Assembly: GCA_910575565.1 (NCBI GenBank)
Contig: CAJTFL010000019.1
Coordinates: 1 to 64,000 of the forward strand
Reading direction: 5' to 3'
Length of the DNA stretch: 64,000 nucleotides
Origin: Lachnospiraceae bacterium
Lineage (GTDB): Bacteria; Bacillota; Clostridia; Lachnospirales; Lachnospiraceae
Shown here: one piece after another, positions 1-8,394 of the stretch
Layout of the letters: every line of letters starts with the position of its first letter
How positions within the stretch are numbered: the stretch's first letter is position 1
Made by a program: the position numbers and the translations under genes
The notes under the pieces: model-generated
The model's database searches: none
Seen by the model: the letters and a program-made list of their open reading frames with translations, nothing else
What the model was told of the DNA's origin: nothing

Positions 1-78
1 GGATTAACCATAACAAAAATAATTTTCAGCAGGCAAATCCCAGCTAAACAAGAGGATTTTGACCGGCTTGTTAGTTGA
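1..78 (+). CDS. 3' end of an unidentified gene (partial)
   Basis: Frame 1 is open from the first base to a TGA at 76-78, giving 25 residues that end in EDFDRLVS. The stop lies about 95 bases before the next gene, which fits the tail of a gene cut by the window edge. There is too little sequence to assign a family, and a short open frame like this could be chance. Confidence 0.4.
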   Translation, partial: GLTITKIIFSRQIPAKQEDFDRLVS

Positions 79-173
79 GCAAACTTTTAACTGTTAAGTT
101 GATTAAATAGTTTCTTTAAATTGTATAAAGAAAGTAAGGTTCATAATAGATAAGTAGTTGGAGGTGGCTTTTC

Positions 174-1739
174 GTGGAGCGTATTACTGAAATTACAAAA
201 AGAGATATATATGAGATGTTTCGCCATGGCATAGCGGATGATGGACCATTTAATATAAACATTGAATATCCATATTATGGGCGTTTAGATGAAATAGAAT
301 TTTTAGAGCGATTATATAATTTACAAGAAATGAAGAGTAATGATCCAAGATATAGCAATGCACGTGAGGATATTGTTCAGCACACAATAAATAATGATGA
401 CTATCCATACTGTTGGGTATTTACAGATGACAGGTTTCAATTAAATAAAGGATCAGATGAAACTTACTTAAGATTTTTATGCGAGATATTTCATCCGTAT
501 GTGAGGGATGAACAAAAGGAATGGGTACAATTTTTTGGTGAAATCAATAAGTTGATTCGAGTAGACGGCTATGAATTATATTCTAAAGAAAAAATATCTG
601 GAAGAAATGTTTATGGTTGGAGATTATGTGGTGTAGAAGTAGTAAATGAAATGTCGAAAGAAGCATTAGTGGATTTAATTGATGGATTCAAAAGTGGTTT
701 GATGTCTAAAGCTACTAATGGTGACATCGATGAAGCTGAATATAAAAGGCGTCGCGACATATTAATGAAAGTTCCAGAATTGAAGGATCGCATACCTGAT
801 TTTATAAAAGATAATCGTAATGCACAAGACTTTCGGAGGCACATGCAAGCGTTGGATCAGCATTATGCAGGAAGGCGCGCAATTATTACACAACAAATGG
901 ATGAACTTATTGAGTTAGTTGAAGGAGGATTGGGTGCTGATCCATTTAGGGGATTGCAGGAATATAAGCAGCTTGAGATGTTAGATTATGGAGGATTTGG
1001 AACGGTATATCGTTATCATAATGAATGTCTTGATTTAGATTTTGCAGTTAAGATTTACGAACCTGTTTTTATGTCTCCAGAAGAGCAGGCTGAAGGTGAA
1101 AGAAGATTTTTTAGAGAAGCAAAGATGATGTTTGCGCTAAATAGTCCTTATATAGCTCGAATCTATGATGCCGGACGGATTGATAATAAGCCATATATCA
1201 GAATGGAACTGATTGATGGGTATAACCTAATAGGTTTGCATAATCAAGAAGGTAACATGGAATTTAAGCGCAGTTCAATGGTAATTCTACATATCTTAGC
1301 AGGATTAAAGGTTGCTCACGCCCGTGGTGTGATACACAGGGATTTAAAGCCGAGTAATGTGATGTTTTCCAAAGCAGAGAGAATATTTAAGATTATAGAC
1401 TTTGGAGTTAGTGCTTTTTTGGATACGGATAACCATACGAAATTAACTAAAACAGGAGAAAAAATTGCAGGAGGGGTGTATATTGATCCATTGTTACAAG
1501 ATGATCCGAAATTGAGAGATCCACGTGTGGACATTTATTCAGTCGGGGCAATTTGGTATTTTTTATTATGTGGTCATGCGCCAGGCGGAAGTAATATGAA
1601 AGAGTATCTTAAGCAATCAAATATAGAACTTTTAGATTGGCAGGTGGATTTAGTTATGAAATGTCTTTCTGGAAATATTGATGACAGATTTGAAACATGT
1701 GAGAAATTGGCTAATTATATCAAGTCAAAATTATTTTAA
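174..1739 (+). CDS. AbiJ-type N-terminal domain fused to a Ser/Thr protein kinase
   Basis: Residues 1 to about 230 resemble the AbiJ N-terminal domain found at the front of many predicted abortive-infection proteins, including the RxDIxxxF opening and the HTxNNDDYPYCWVF-type block. Residues 265-521 form a Hanks-type kinase: glycine loop YGGFG (272-276), lysine K293 in FAVK, catalytic HRDLKPSN (H388, D390, K392, N395) and DFG with D409. All catalytic residues are present, so the kinase should be active. The start is GTG at 174 with GGAGGTGG six bases upstream. There is no membrane segment, so the protein is probably cytosolic. The gene is AT-rich compared with the recombinases downstream. A role in phage defence is inferred from domain type and the mobile context; the target is unknown. 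Confidence 0.8.
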   Translation: MERITEITKRDIYEMFRHGIADDGPFNINIEYPYYGRLDEIEFLERLYNLQEMKSNDPRYSNAREDIVQHTINNDDYPYCWVFTDDRFQLNKGSDETYLRFLCEIFHPYVRDEQKEWVQFFGEINKLIRVDGYELYSKEKISGRNVYGWRLCGVEVVNEMSKEALVDLIDGFKSGLMSKATNGDIDEAEYKRRRDILMKVPELKDRIPDFIKDNRNAQDFRRHMQALDQHYAGRRAIITQQMDELIELVEGGLGADPFRGLQEYKQLEMLDYGGFGTVYRYHNECLDLDFAVKIYEPVFMSPEEQAEGERRFFREAKMMFALNSPYIARIYDAGRIDNKPYIRMELIDGYNLIGLHNQEGNMEFKRSSMVILHILAGLKVAHARGVIHRDLKPSNVMFSKAERIFKIIDFGVSAFLDTDNHTKLTKTGEKIAGGVYIDPLLQDDPKLRDPRVDIYSVGAIWYFLLCGHAPGGSNMKEYLKQSNIELLDWQVDLVMKCLSGNIDDRFETCEKLANYIKSKLF

Positions 1740-1823
1740 TTTAGAAGATTATAGTGATAGTTGATGGATTTATAGTCATCGCTGCGATAGCTGTATTTAT
1801 AATCAGAAAGAATTGTTATTTTT

Positions 1824-1851
1824 AAAGCGTCTGAATCATAGACGCTTTTTT
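1824..1851 (+). terminator. Rho-independent terminator downstream of the kinase gene
   Basis: The stem AAAGCGTCT (1824-1832) pairs with AGACGCTTT around a 7-base loop and runs into six T residues. It lies about 85 bases after the kinase stop, with no other gene between. Confidence 0.8.
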
Positions 1852-2040
1852 GCTGCTCATTTTTAGGAAGGGAACAGCTTATGATGGCTTATCTGCAGGG
1901 TAAACGGTGCATGGTGTGGTCATTTATATTATTTCTGAATCCGCAGGTTATAAACTTAAAAATGGATGGAAAATAGCGGCGGGTGGCAGCCAAAGAAACG
2001 CCGCCGGCACAAATTTTCTCTGTTCCATGGGTATCCAAAA

Positions 2041-2157
2041 CCGCTCCCAAATCTCCGTATGGTGAGGAGGCATAACGGCTTTGGGACGGCAGGCGGATAT
2101 TTTTTTTGAGTCTGTGGGTGTATAAAGCCGCTTTCAAATCTCCGTATAATGAGGAGG
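2041..2157 (+). repeat. Two imperfect 30-bp direct repeats ahead of the recombinase cassette
   Basis: Bases 2041-2070 and 2128-2157 match at 26 of 30 positions, both ending in GAGGAGG, and are 87 bases apart. The second copy supplies the ribosome binding site for the HTH/zinc-finger gene at 2166. The upstream copy is not followed by a gene that I can recognise. The pair could be a leader duplication or a recombinase-related site. Confidence 0.6.
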
Positions 2158-2165
2158 TGCCAGAT

Positions 2166-2561
2166 ATGACGGATGGAGATATGGAAAGGATCAGCAGCCT
2201 GAAACAGCAGGGGAAGAGCGCCGCTGCAATTGCGGAGGTGCTGTGCTTGCCGTTAAATACAGTGAAGTCTTACCTACGGAGACATCCGGGGACGGAAGAT
2301 GCCCACACCTGCCCGCAGTGCGGGAAGGCGGTCACGCAGAACAAAGGCAGGAAGGAGAAGCGGTTCTGTTCAGACAGATGCCGGATGGGGTGGTGGAACG
2401 CGCACCAGTCGGAGATGAACAAAAAAGCATATTACACGCTGGTATGCCAGCAGTGCGGGAAGGAGTTTGTGAGCTATGGGAATCAGGGACGGAAATTCTG
2501 CAGCCGGGAATGCTACGGGAAGCACAGGCGGAAACCTGCCGAAGCAGTATTCGGCGGATAA
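2166..2561 (+). CDS. HTH and double zinc-finger protein of the recombinase cassette
   Basis: This 131-residue protein has an N-terminal helix-turn-helix of the sigma-70 region 4 or resolvase type (residues 1-40, with NTVKSYLRRH as recognition helix). Two treble-clef-like zinc fingers follow, each with CxxCGK and a later CSxxC. I recall similar proteins directly ahead of large serine recombinases in clostridial genomes, often misannotated as sigma factors. The start is ATG 2166 after GAGGAGG at 2151-2157; an upstream TTG in the same frame is less likely. It probably binds DNA as regulator or accessory factor of the cassette, but its biochemical role is unknown. Confidence 0.75.
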   Translation: MTDGDMERISSLKQQGKSAAAIAEVLCLPLNTVKSYLRRHPGTEDAHTCPQCGKAVTQNKGRKEKRFCSDRCRMGWWNAHQSEMNKKAYYTLVCQQCGKEFVSYGNQGRKFCSRECYGKHRRKPAEAVFGG

Positions 2562-2709
2562 CCTCATCACATACCGAGTATCGCTTTCGTTGGTTGACAG
2601 GCTGGCAGCGGAGGGTGCGCTCACGGCTGCGGAGCGCAGGAAAGCATACACAATCATAGCCAGAAGGCACGGGCTTTCTCTGGACAGTATTTTCGCTGAA
2701 AATGCTTGA
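2476..2709 (+). CDS. SHOCT-like small protein of the recombinase cassette
   Basis: The last 55 residues, starting near LPKQYSADNLITYRV and containing LTAAERRKAY and HGLSLDSIF, resemble the short SHOCT-type oligomerisation domains seen in front of large serine recombinases in Lachnospiraceae. The coding frame overlaps the end of the HTH/zinc-finger gene. ATG 2476 is the first available ATG, but the conserved part begins near 2536, so a non-ATG start there is possible. A coupled translation arrangement is likely. Its function is not established. Confidence 0.6.
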   Translation: MGIRDGNSAAGNATGSTGGNLPKQYSADNLITYRVSLSLVDRLAAEGALTAAERRKAYTIIARRHGLSLDSIFAENA

Positions 2710-2782
2710 TATAACTGCGGTCCAGAGTGATTAATAAGGTACGCCCGAAGTGGCAGGAATTGATACAAGGAGGGATGACAAC

Positions 2783-4294
2783 ATGGGCAGGAAAGTGATG
2801 CAGGTGGCCTTCGGCGCGCCGGAGCTCCCGCGGGATAAGAACGTGGCCGCATACTGCCGTGTATCGTCCGGCAAAGATGCCATGCTGCACTCGCTGGAAG
2901 CGCAGGTCAGCTATTACAGCGGCCTGATCCAGAACCACAGCGGATGGGAGTACGCCGGAGTCTATGCGGACGAGGCACGGATCGGGACGAAGGACACCAG
3001 GGAGAATTTCGTGCGCCTGCTGGCAGACTGCAGGGCGGGGAAGATTGACATGGTGCTGACCAAATCGATCTCACGCTTTGCCAGGAACACGGTGACGCTG
3101 CTGGAAACGGTGCGGGAACTGAAACAGATTGGAGTGGATGTTTATTTTGAGGAACAGGATATCCATTTGCTGAGTACGGACGGGGAGCTGATGCTGACGG
3201 TGCTTGCTTCCTATGCGCAGGAGGAGAGCCGGTCGGCGAGCGAGAACCAGAAGTGGCGCATTAAAAAGAATTTCGAGGAAGGGAAGCCGTGGAGCAGCAC
3301 ACTGCTCGGCTACCGCAACGTAGATGGGCGGTTTGAGATTGTGCCGGAAGAGGCAGAGACCGTGCGGATGATATTTGACTGGTATCTGGAGGGGATGGGG
3401 GCGACCGCCATCCGGGATCGGCTGAACGCCATGGGGATAAAGACGCGGCTTGGGAACAAGTGGAGCAGGAGCACCATTTTAAAGCTGCTCTGCAATTACG
3501 CATATACCGGGAACCTGCTCCTGCAGAGGACTTACCGCGAGAACCACATCACGAAGAAATGCATCAGGAATACAGGCGAGAAGCCGATGTACCACGCAGA
3601 AAATACCCACGAGGCTATCATCGACATGGACACGTTCAACCAGGTGCAGGAAGAGATGAAACGCAGGGCGGAGCATTTCAAACATAAGGAAGGGGCGGAA
3701 ATGAAAACATACCCTTTTACCGGCCTGGTGCAGTGCGGACGCTGCGGGAAGAATTACATCCGGTCGGGCGCGCCTGCATACCGGACATGGACCTGCAGGA
3801 CGCGGAGGAGGGAGGGGCTGAAAAACTGCGGCGCAGACATCATCCCGGAGGATGAGCTTTTCCGGCTCACTGCCGAGGTGCTTGGCGGCGAGGTGACGGA
3901 GGATGCCGTCAGGGATAAGATAACGGCAGTCCGAGCGGAGGAAAACCGCACCCTGGTATTCCGCTTAAAGAACGGGAAAGAAACCGTTAAACAGTGGCAG
4001 GAGCATGAGGTGGTGCATACCTGCACGGAGGAGCAGAAGCGGCAGATCAGCCTGAAAAACTCCGGAAGGAAACGGACGGATGAGGAACGCAGGAAGCAGA
4101 GTGCGAGGATGAAGGAATACTGGAAGAGCCACACGTTCACGGAAGAGCAGCGCCGGAGGATGAGCGAAAAGAAAAAGGAATACTGGAACGACAGGGAGGC
4201 TTCGGATGCCCACAGGCAGACGGTGAGCCGCATGATGAAAGAAATGCGCGTGGGGAATACCGGCACCGGGAAGGAGGGGGACGGCAATGCCTAA
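2783..4294 (+). CDS. Large serine recombinase with a NUMOD3-like tail
   Basis: This 503-residue site-specific recombinase has the resolvase catalytic domain at residues 20-165 (YCRVSS with S28, TKSISRFARNT, EESRSASEN), a recombinase domain to about 300, and a zinc ribbon with C318 and C321. The usual coiled coil after the zinc ribbon is missing. Instead, residues 415-490 hold repeated charged motifs (TEEQKRQIS, TDEERRKQS, TEEQRRRMS, each followed by K-rich segments) that resemble NUMOD3 DNA-binding motifs of homing endonucleases. The start is ATG 2783 with AAGGAGGG eight bases upstream. Its stop overlaps the next recombinase by 8 bases, so the two are probably made together. Confidence 0.9.
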   Translation: MGRKVMQVAFGAPELPRDKNVAAYCRVSSGKDAMLHSLEAQVSYYSGLIQNHSGWEYAGVYADEARIGTKDTRENFVRLLADCRAGKIDMVLTKSISRFARNTVTLLETVRELKQIGVDVYFEEQDIHLLSTDGELMLTVLASYAQEESRSASENQKWRIKKNFEEGKPWSSTLLGYRNVDGRFEIVPEEAETVRMIFDWYLEGMGATAIRDRLNAMGIKTRLGNKWSRSTILKLLCNYAYTGNLLLQRTYRENHITKKCIRNTGEKPMYHAENTHEAIIDMDTFNQVQEEMKRRAEHFKHKEGAEMKTYPFTGLVQCGRCGKNYIRSGAPAYRTWTCRTRRREGLKNCGADIIPEDELFRLTAEVLGGEVTEDAVRDKITAVRAEENRTLVFRLKNGKETVKQWQEHEVVHTCTEEQKRQISLKNSGRKRTDEERRKQSARMKEYWKSHTFTEEQRRRMSEKKKEYWNDREASDAHRQTVSRMMKEMRVGNTGTGKEGDGNA

Positions 4295-5867
4295 TGTGAC
4301 AGTGATACCGGCGACAAGGAACCTGCATACCGGGGCCAGGAATGACGCGGTGGCAAAACGGAAGACCGCCGGATACGCCCGCGTCAGCACGGACAGTGAG
4401 GAGCAGCTCACCAGCTACGAGGCACAGGTGGATTATTACACCAATTACATCAAGTCCCGTCCGGAATGGGAATTCGTAAATGTCTATACGGACGAAGGGA
4501 TCAGTGCGACTGACACGAGGCACAGGAGTGGATTTAATAAAATGGTGCAGGACGCACTGGACGGGAAGATTGACCTTATCGTCACCAAGTCCGTGAGCCG
4601 GTTTGCAAGGAACACGGTGGACAGCCTCACAACGGTCCGGAAGCTCAAGGAGAAAGGCGTGGAGGTCTACTTCCAGAAGGAGAACATCTACACGCTTGAC
4701 TCCAAGGGCGAGCTTCTCATAACCATCATGTCCTCTCTGGCGCAGGAAGAGTCCCGCTCCATTTCGGAAAACGTGACATGGGGGAAGCGGAAACGGTTTG
4801 CGGACGGCAAGGTCAGCCTAGCCTACAGTTCCTTCCTCGGCTACCGGAAAGGGGAGGACGGGCAGATGGAGATTGTGCCGGAAGAAGCGGAGACGGTGCG
4901 GCTCATCTACCAGCTGTTCATGCAGGGGCAGACGCCCTACGCCATTGCAAAGTATCTGACGGACAGGAACATCCCGACGCCCACGGGGAAGGAGACCTGG
5001 CGGCATAGGACGGTGGAGAACATCCTTTCCAACGAAAAGTACAAAGGCGACGCCCGCCTGCAGAAGTGCTACACGGTAGACTTCCTTTCCAAGAAACGCA
5101 AGGCGAACGAAGGGGAAGTGCCGCAGTATTACGTGGAGGGCAGCCATGATGCCATCATCGAGCCTGCGGAGTGGCAGCTCGTGCAGTTGGAGATACAGCG
5201 GAGGAAGAACCTGGGGCGGAGCCATAACTGCTGCAGCCCGTTTTCGGCAAAGCTGAAATGCGGGGACTGCGGGGAATACTTCGGCTCCAAGGTCTGGCAT
5301 TCCAATAGCAAGTACAAGCGGACGGTATGGCAGTGCAACGCCAAGTTCAAGGGGGAAAGCAAGTGTGCCACGCCCCATCTGTACGAGCAGCGGATAAAGG
5401 AGCTGTTCCTGGAGGCGGCCGGCATTCTGATGGAAAAACGGGAGGAGGTCATCGGGGACTGCCGGGCGGTTATGGAAGCACTGGCAGACTGCGGTTCCAT
5501 CGACACAGAGATGGAGGCAGTCAGCAGCGAGATGGAGGTGACTGCGGGATTGATCCAGAAGCTGGTCGATGAGAACGCCACCCGGAAACTTGACCAGCAC
5601 GACTACCGCAAAAAGTATGACGGGTATGCCAGCCGATATGCCGCTTTGGAGAGCCGGATGGACAGCCTGGAAAAAGAGCGGGAGAGGAAGAAAATCCAGT
5701 ATGACATTTTCAGCGGCTTTCTTGCAGGGTTAAGCGAGACGGGGGAGCTGCCGGTGGATTTCAATGAGAAGCTGTTCCACAGGCTTGTGGATTACGCAAC
5801 GGTCTATCCGGACGGCAGGGTGATATTCACCTTCCGCAACGGCGTGGAAGTCGGCACGGAGATTTAA
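4287..5867 (+). CDS. Large serine recombinase, second of a pair
   Basis: This 526-residue recombinase has the catalytic serine S34 in YARVST, then TKSVSRFARNT and EESRSISEN in the resolvase domain, a recombinase domain, a zinc ribbon starting at C325 and C328, and a coiled coil at about 400-480 that is typical of integrases of this class. It starts inside the end of the preceding recombinase gene (8-base overlap). Recombinases of this class move elements by attP x attB exchange; the paired arrangement suggests that both are needed or work as a heteromer. The DNA is GC-rich, unlike both flanking defence-like genes. Confidence 0.92.
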   Translation: MPNVTVIPATRNLHTGARNDAVAKRKTAGYARVSTDSEEQLTSYEAQVDYYTNYIKSRPEWEFVNVYTDEGISATDTRHRSGFNKMVQDALDGKIDLIVTKSVSRFARNTVDSLTTVRKLKEKGVEVYFQKENIYTLDSKGELLITIMSSLAQEESRSISENVTWGKRKRFADGKVSLAYSSFLGYRKGEDGQMEIVPEEAETVRLIYQLFMQGQTPYAIAKYLTDRNIPTPTGKETWRHRTVENILSNEKYKGDARLQKCYTVDFLSKKRKANEGEVPQYYVEGSHDAIIEPAEWQLVQLEIQRRKNLGRSHNCCSPFSAKLKCGDCGEYFGSKVWHSNSKYKRTVWQCNAKFKGESKCATPHLYEQRIKELFLEAAGILMEKREEVIGDCRAVMEALADCGSIDTEMEAVSSEMEVTAGLIQKLVDENATRKLDQHDYRKKYDGYASRYAALESRMDSLEKERERKKIQYDIFSGFLAGLSETGELPVDFNEKLFHRLVDYATVYPDGRVIFTFRNGVEVGTEI

Positions 5868-6005
5868 AGCCGGAAGTGGCCGGGGCATCGGGTTTGCGCC
5901 AGATGCATCCAACCGCTTTTTTGTGCGTGGAAATAGAGTGTATTGTGTATGGAAATTTGCGAAGAATTGAGGTATAATTTTATGGAGTTAATGGAGGGAT
6001 TTAAA

Positions 6006-8108
6006 TTGAGTTATCTGAATAAAGACAATAGGATTTTATATGATATTGATGTGTATAAATATACTGTTTCTGATGTGGACAAGATTTATCAGGAATGTAA
6101 ATCAGAGTTAGAGAAATATAATATAAATGACTTGAAATTTTTATACAATTTATTTCGAATCAAGCAAAAGAAGAAGTTTGTATATTCCATGAGCGAGATA
6201 TTTGAAGATTTCTCAGAAAGGATTGCAATAGTTGCTAGATCAAGTGACATAAAAAATATCAGAGCAGAAGTTAGAAAGTGTAGAAGAAAATTTTATTATT
6301 GGGGTGATTTGCCAACATATGTTTACTTTATCAATGAAGAACTCGATTATTATAGAACGAACAGAAAGTTCAAAGATGATATTAAGATTAGCAAGGATTA
6401 TTATGACTGTTGGATAGCATATGCATGTTACAAAATTATTTTGAATAATGAAAAAAATGCAAATGAAAGAATTGAGAATGATAAGTTATTTTATCATAAA
6501 TTAGATTGGGAATATACCGAAGCATTAAAGTATTTTTCTGACAATTATGAAATTGGTTCTAACCTTGAGATAAGTACAGATGATATATTTTGTAATATTT
6601 ACGACAGAATATTGAAGTATGGATCATTATCTTTCTATAAGCAAATATGTAAAGAATTATATAGATGGTTCGATAGGAGAGAAAAACGGATTCGAATAAA
6701 TAATGAAGAAAATACAGAATTGCCAACACTTCTGATTTATTCTATTAGAGCATTGTCAAAAAATGTTAGGATAGCAGAAACGGATGTAGAAGAAGCAATA
6801 TCTATGCTAGATATGAATGATTTTCAAAAAATATTGATGGACACAAAATATGCTATTATACTATTGGATGTTAATAATGAGCATGATTTAGAATTTTTGC
6901 TTCCAGGTGACGAGGGAAATTATTTGGAACATATTATGAATTATTCTTCTGTGTATGATATACATCAATATGTTCCAGAGGGGATGCTATTTCTAATTCA
7001 TAGAATTATAAATGCGTATAGCAAACGGCTTGAAACGTACTACAACTGTGATAGTGATGTTCTTTTTACCATAATAAGTCGATTAGTAAGAAATGCACAG
7101 AACGATTTTGAAACGGGTATAATTACTAAAATACCATATAAGTCTGTAAGTGGTGATGAACGTAATATTCTTGATTTGATGGCAGTCAAGAATCCAATTA
7201 ATGAGACGTATTCTATTCCAACACAGTGGAATAGAGTGAATAGCGATTCAGAATGGGTTATAAAAAGCCAGGATGCATATTATATTATTCCTCCAATAGT
7301 TTCTATGCTCGGTGTATATGATAAGATTGGTAAAGCGTTAGAATGGGCTGATTTCGGTCCTCAAATTGAAATGGCAGTATTCGATTTATTTCATGATATT
7401 ACTGGATTGAAAACATATAGTGGAAAGTATTTGTTTGAAAATCAAGTATGTGAGTGTGATGCTGTCATAATAGGTACAGAATATGCGCTAATTATTGAAT
7501 GTAAGAGAAAAGGCATATCCCGAGTCGCGCGTGGAGGAACAGGTGCAAATATTGTTAAAGATATTGCTGAAACATATTTTTCAAGCCAGTCGCAGGCGTA
7601 TAGAATGCAACGTGCCATAGAGTTGCTCGGCAAACAGGTGGTATTTTATCCATCGGATTGTAATATAAGTAACAAAGAATTGCATAACAAAATGTACGAT
7701 AAATATAAAAAGGTGGCGGACTTTGCGACGGTAAAACATTTTGTCAGAATAAGTTGTACAGGGGGGAGTTTTTGGATTGCCAGTGAAGGAGGGATTGCAG
7801 ATCATATCGAAAGCCATATTAAGGAGTATAAGGTTGAAGGAAAAAAGAATGAAGCATATATAGAAGAGTTCTTATTGGAGCGAGATAAGTTGCTAGCATT
7901 GAAATGTCGTGAATATGATAAGAAAATAATCAAATTGGATAGATTATTTATATCATTTGATAAATTATACGACATGGTAATGACATCATCAAAACTAGAG
8001 GAAGGTGGGGATGCACTGCTCAAGGAAATTTGGAGATTGACAAGAATTCAAAGCAAAAAGAATGATTCTGCTAATCATTTGGCAATGCTTATGAATTTAA
8101 ATAATTAG
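6006..8108 (+). CDS. Large protein with a predicted PD-(D/E)XK nuclease domain
   Basis: This is a 700-residue AT-rich gene. No family is recognised for the first 450 residues, which are rich in charged and aromatic residues and lack membrane segments. At residues 465-505 there is a restriction-endonuclease-fold pattern: ECD with D485, a hydrophobic strand, then IECKRK with E498 and K500 (D-x12-E-C-K). An R/G-rich loop and a strand ending VVFYPSD follow. This is typical of PD-(D/E)XK or NERD-like nucleases. The start chosen is TTG 6006 with GGAGGG seven bases upstream; ATG 5982 is an alternative. It directly follows the recombinase pair and is probably cargo of the mobile region. A defence role is inference. 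Confidence 0.65.
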   Translation: MSYLNKDNRILYDIDVYKYTVSDVDKIYQECKSELEKYNINDLKFLYNLFRIKQKKKFVYSMSEIFEDFSERIAIVARSSDIKNIRAEVRKCRRKFYYWGDLPTYVYFINEELDYYRTNRKFKDDIKISKDYYDCWIAYACYKIILNNEKNANERIENDKLFYHKLDWEYTEALKYFSDNYEIGSNLEISTDDIFCNIYDRILKYGSLSFYKQICKELYRWFDRREKRIRINNEENTELPTLLIYSIRALSKNVRIAETDVEEAISMLDMNDFQKILMDTKYAIILLDVNNEHDLEFLLPGDEGNYLEHIMNYSSVYDIHQYVPEGMLFLIHRIINAYSKRLETYYNCDSDVLFTIISRLVRNAQNDFETGIITKIPYKSVSGDERNILDLMAVKNPINETYSIPTQWNRVNSDSEWVIKSQDAYYIIPPIVSMLGVYDKIGKALEWADFGPQIEMAVFDLFHDITGLKTYSGKYLFENQVCECDAVIIGTEYALIIECKRKGISRVARGGTGANIVKDIAETYFSSQSQAYRMQRAIELLGKQVVFYPSDCNISNKELHNKMYDKYKKVADFATVKHFVRISCTGGSFWIASEGGIADHIESHIKEYKVEGKKNEAYIEEFLLERDKLLALKCREYDKKIIKLDRLFISFDKLYDMVMTSSKLEEGGDALLKEIWRLTRIQSKKNDSANHLAMLMNLNN

Positions 8109-8178
8109 CGATAGTCTGATTAAGAAATGAGGTTATAGATATTTGAAAAAATGGATGAATAAAACCAGCTGTGGTATC

Positions 8179-8368
8179 TTGGGTGCAAAAAATAACGATA
8201 GCCACCTTAAAAAATGGGTTATCGTTAAATTTTACACTATGGAATATCGAAAGCGCGGCAAATCCAACTAAGAAAACGATAGCCGCCCATGCATGGGTGC
8301 ATCTGTTATTTTGAAAAGTGTTGATTTTACTGCGTTTGCCGTAAATGTAAAAACGATAGCACCCAAGA
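8179..8368. repeat. Cluster of short direct and inverted repeats
   Basis: AACGATAGC occurs three times (8194, 8275, 8352), once facing an inverted TATCGTT at 8220, which gives an 11-bp stem with one wobble. TCTTGGGTGC at about 8178 is inverted as GCACCCAAGA at 8359. GCCCATGCATGGGTGC (8285-8300) is itself palindromic. The segment lies exactly between the nuclease gene and the truncated flavodoxin, where an insertion boundary is expected. It may be a degraded small transposable element or recombination site. Confidence 0.5.
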
Positions 8369-8394
8369 AATAATTGTATCAATCTGGACACGCA

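Noticed and set aside
3754-4287. Long minus-strand frames inside the recombinases
   Set aside because: GC-rich coding DNA gives long antisense frames. These have no ribosome sites and contradict clear catalytic motifs on the plus strand.
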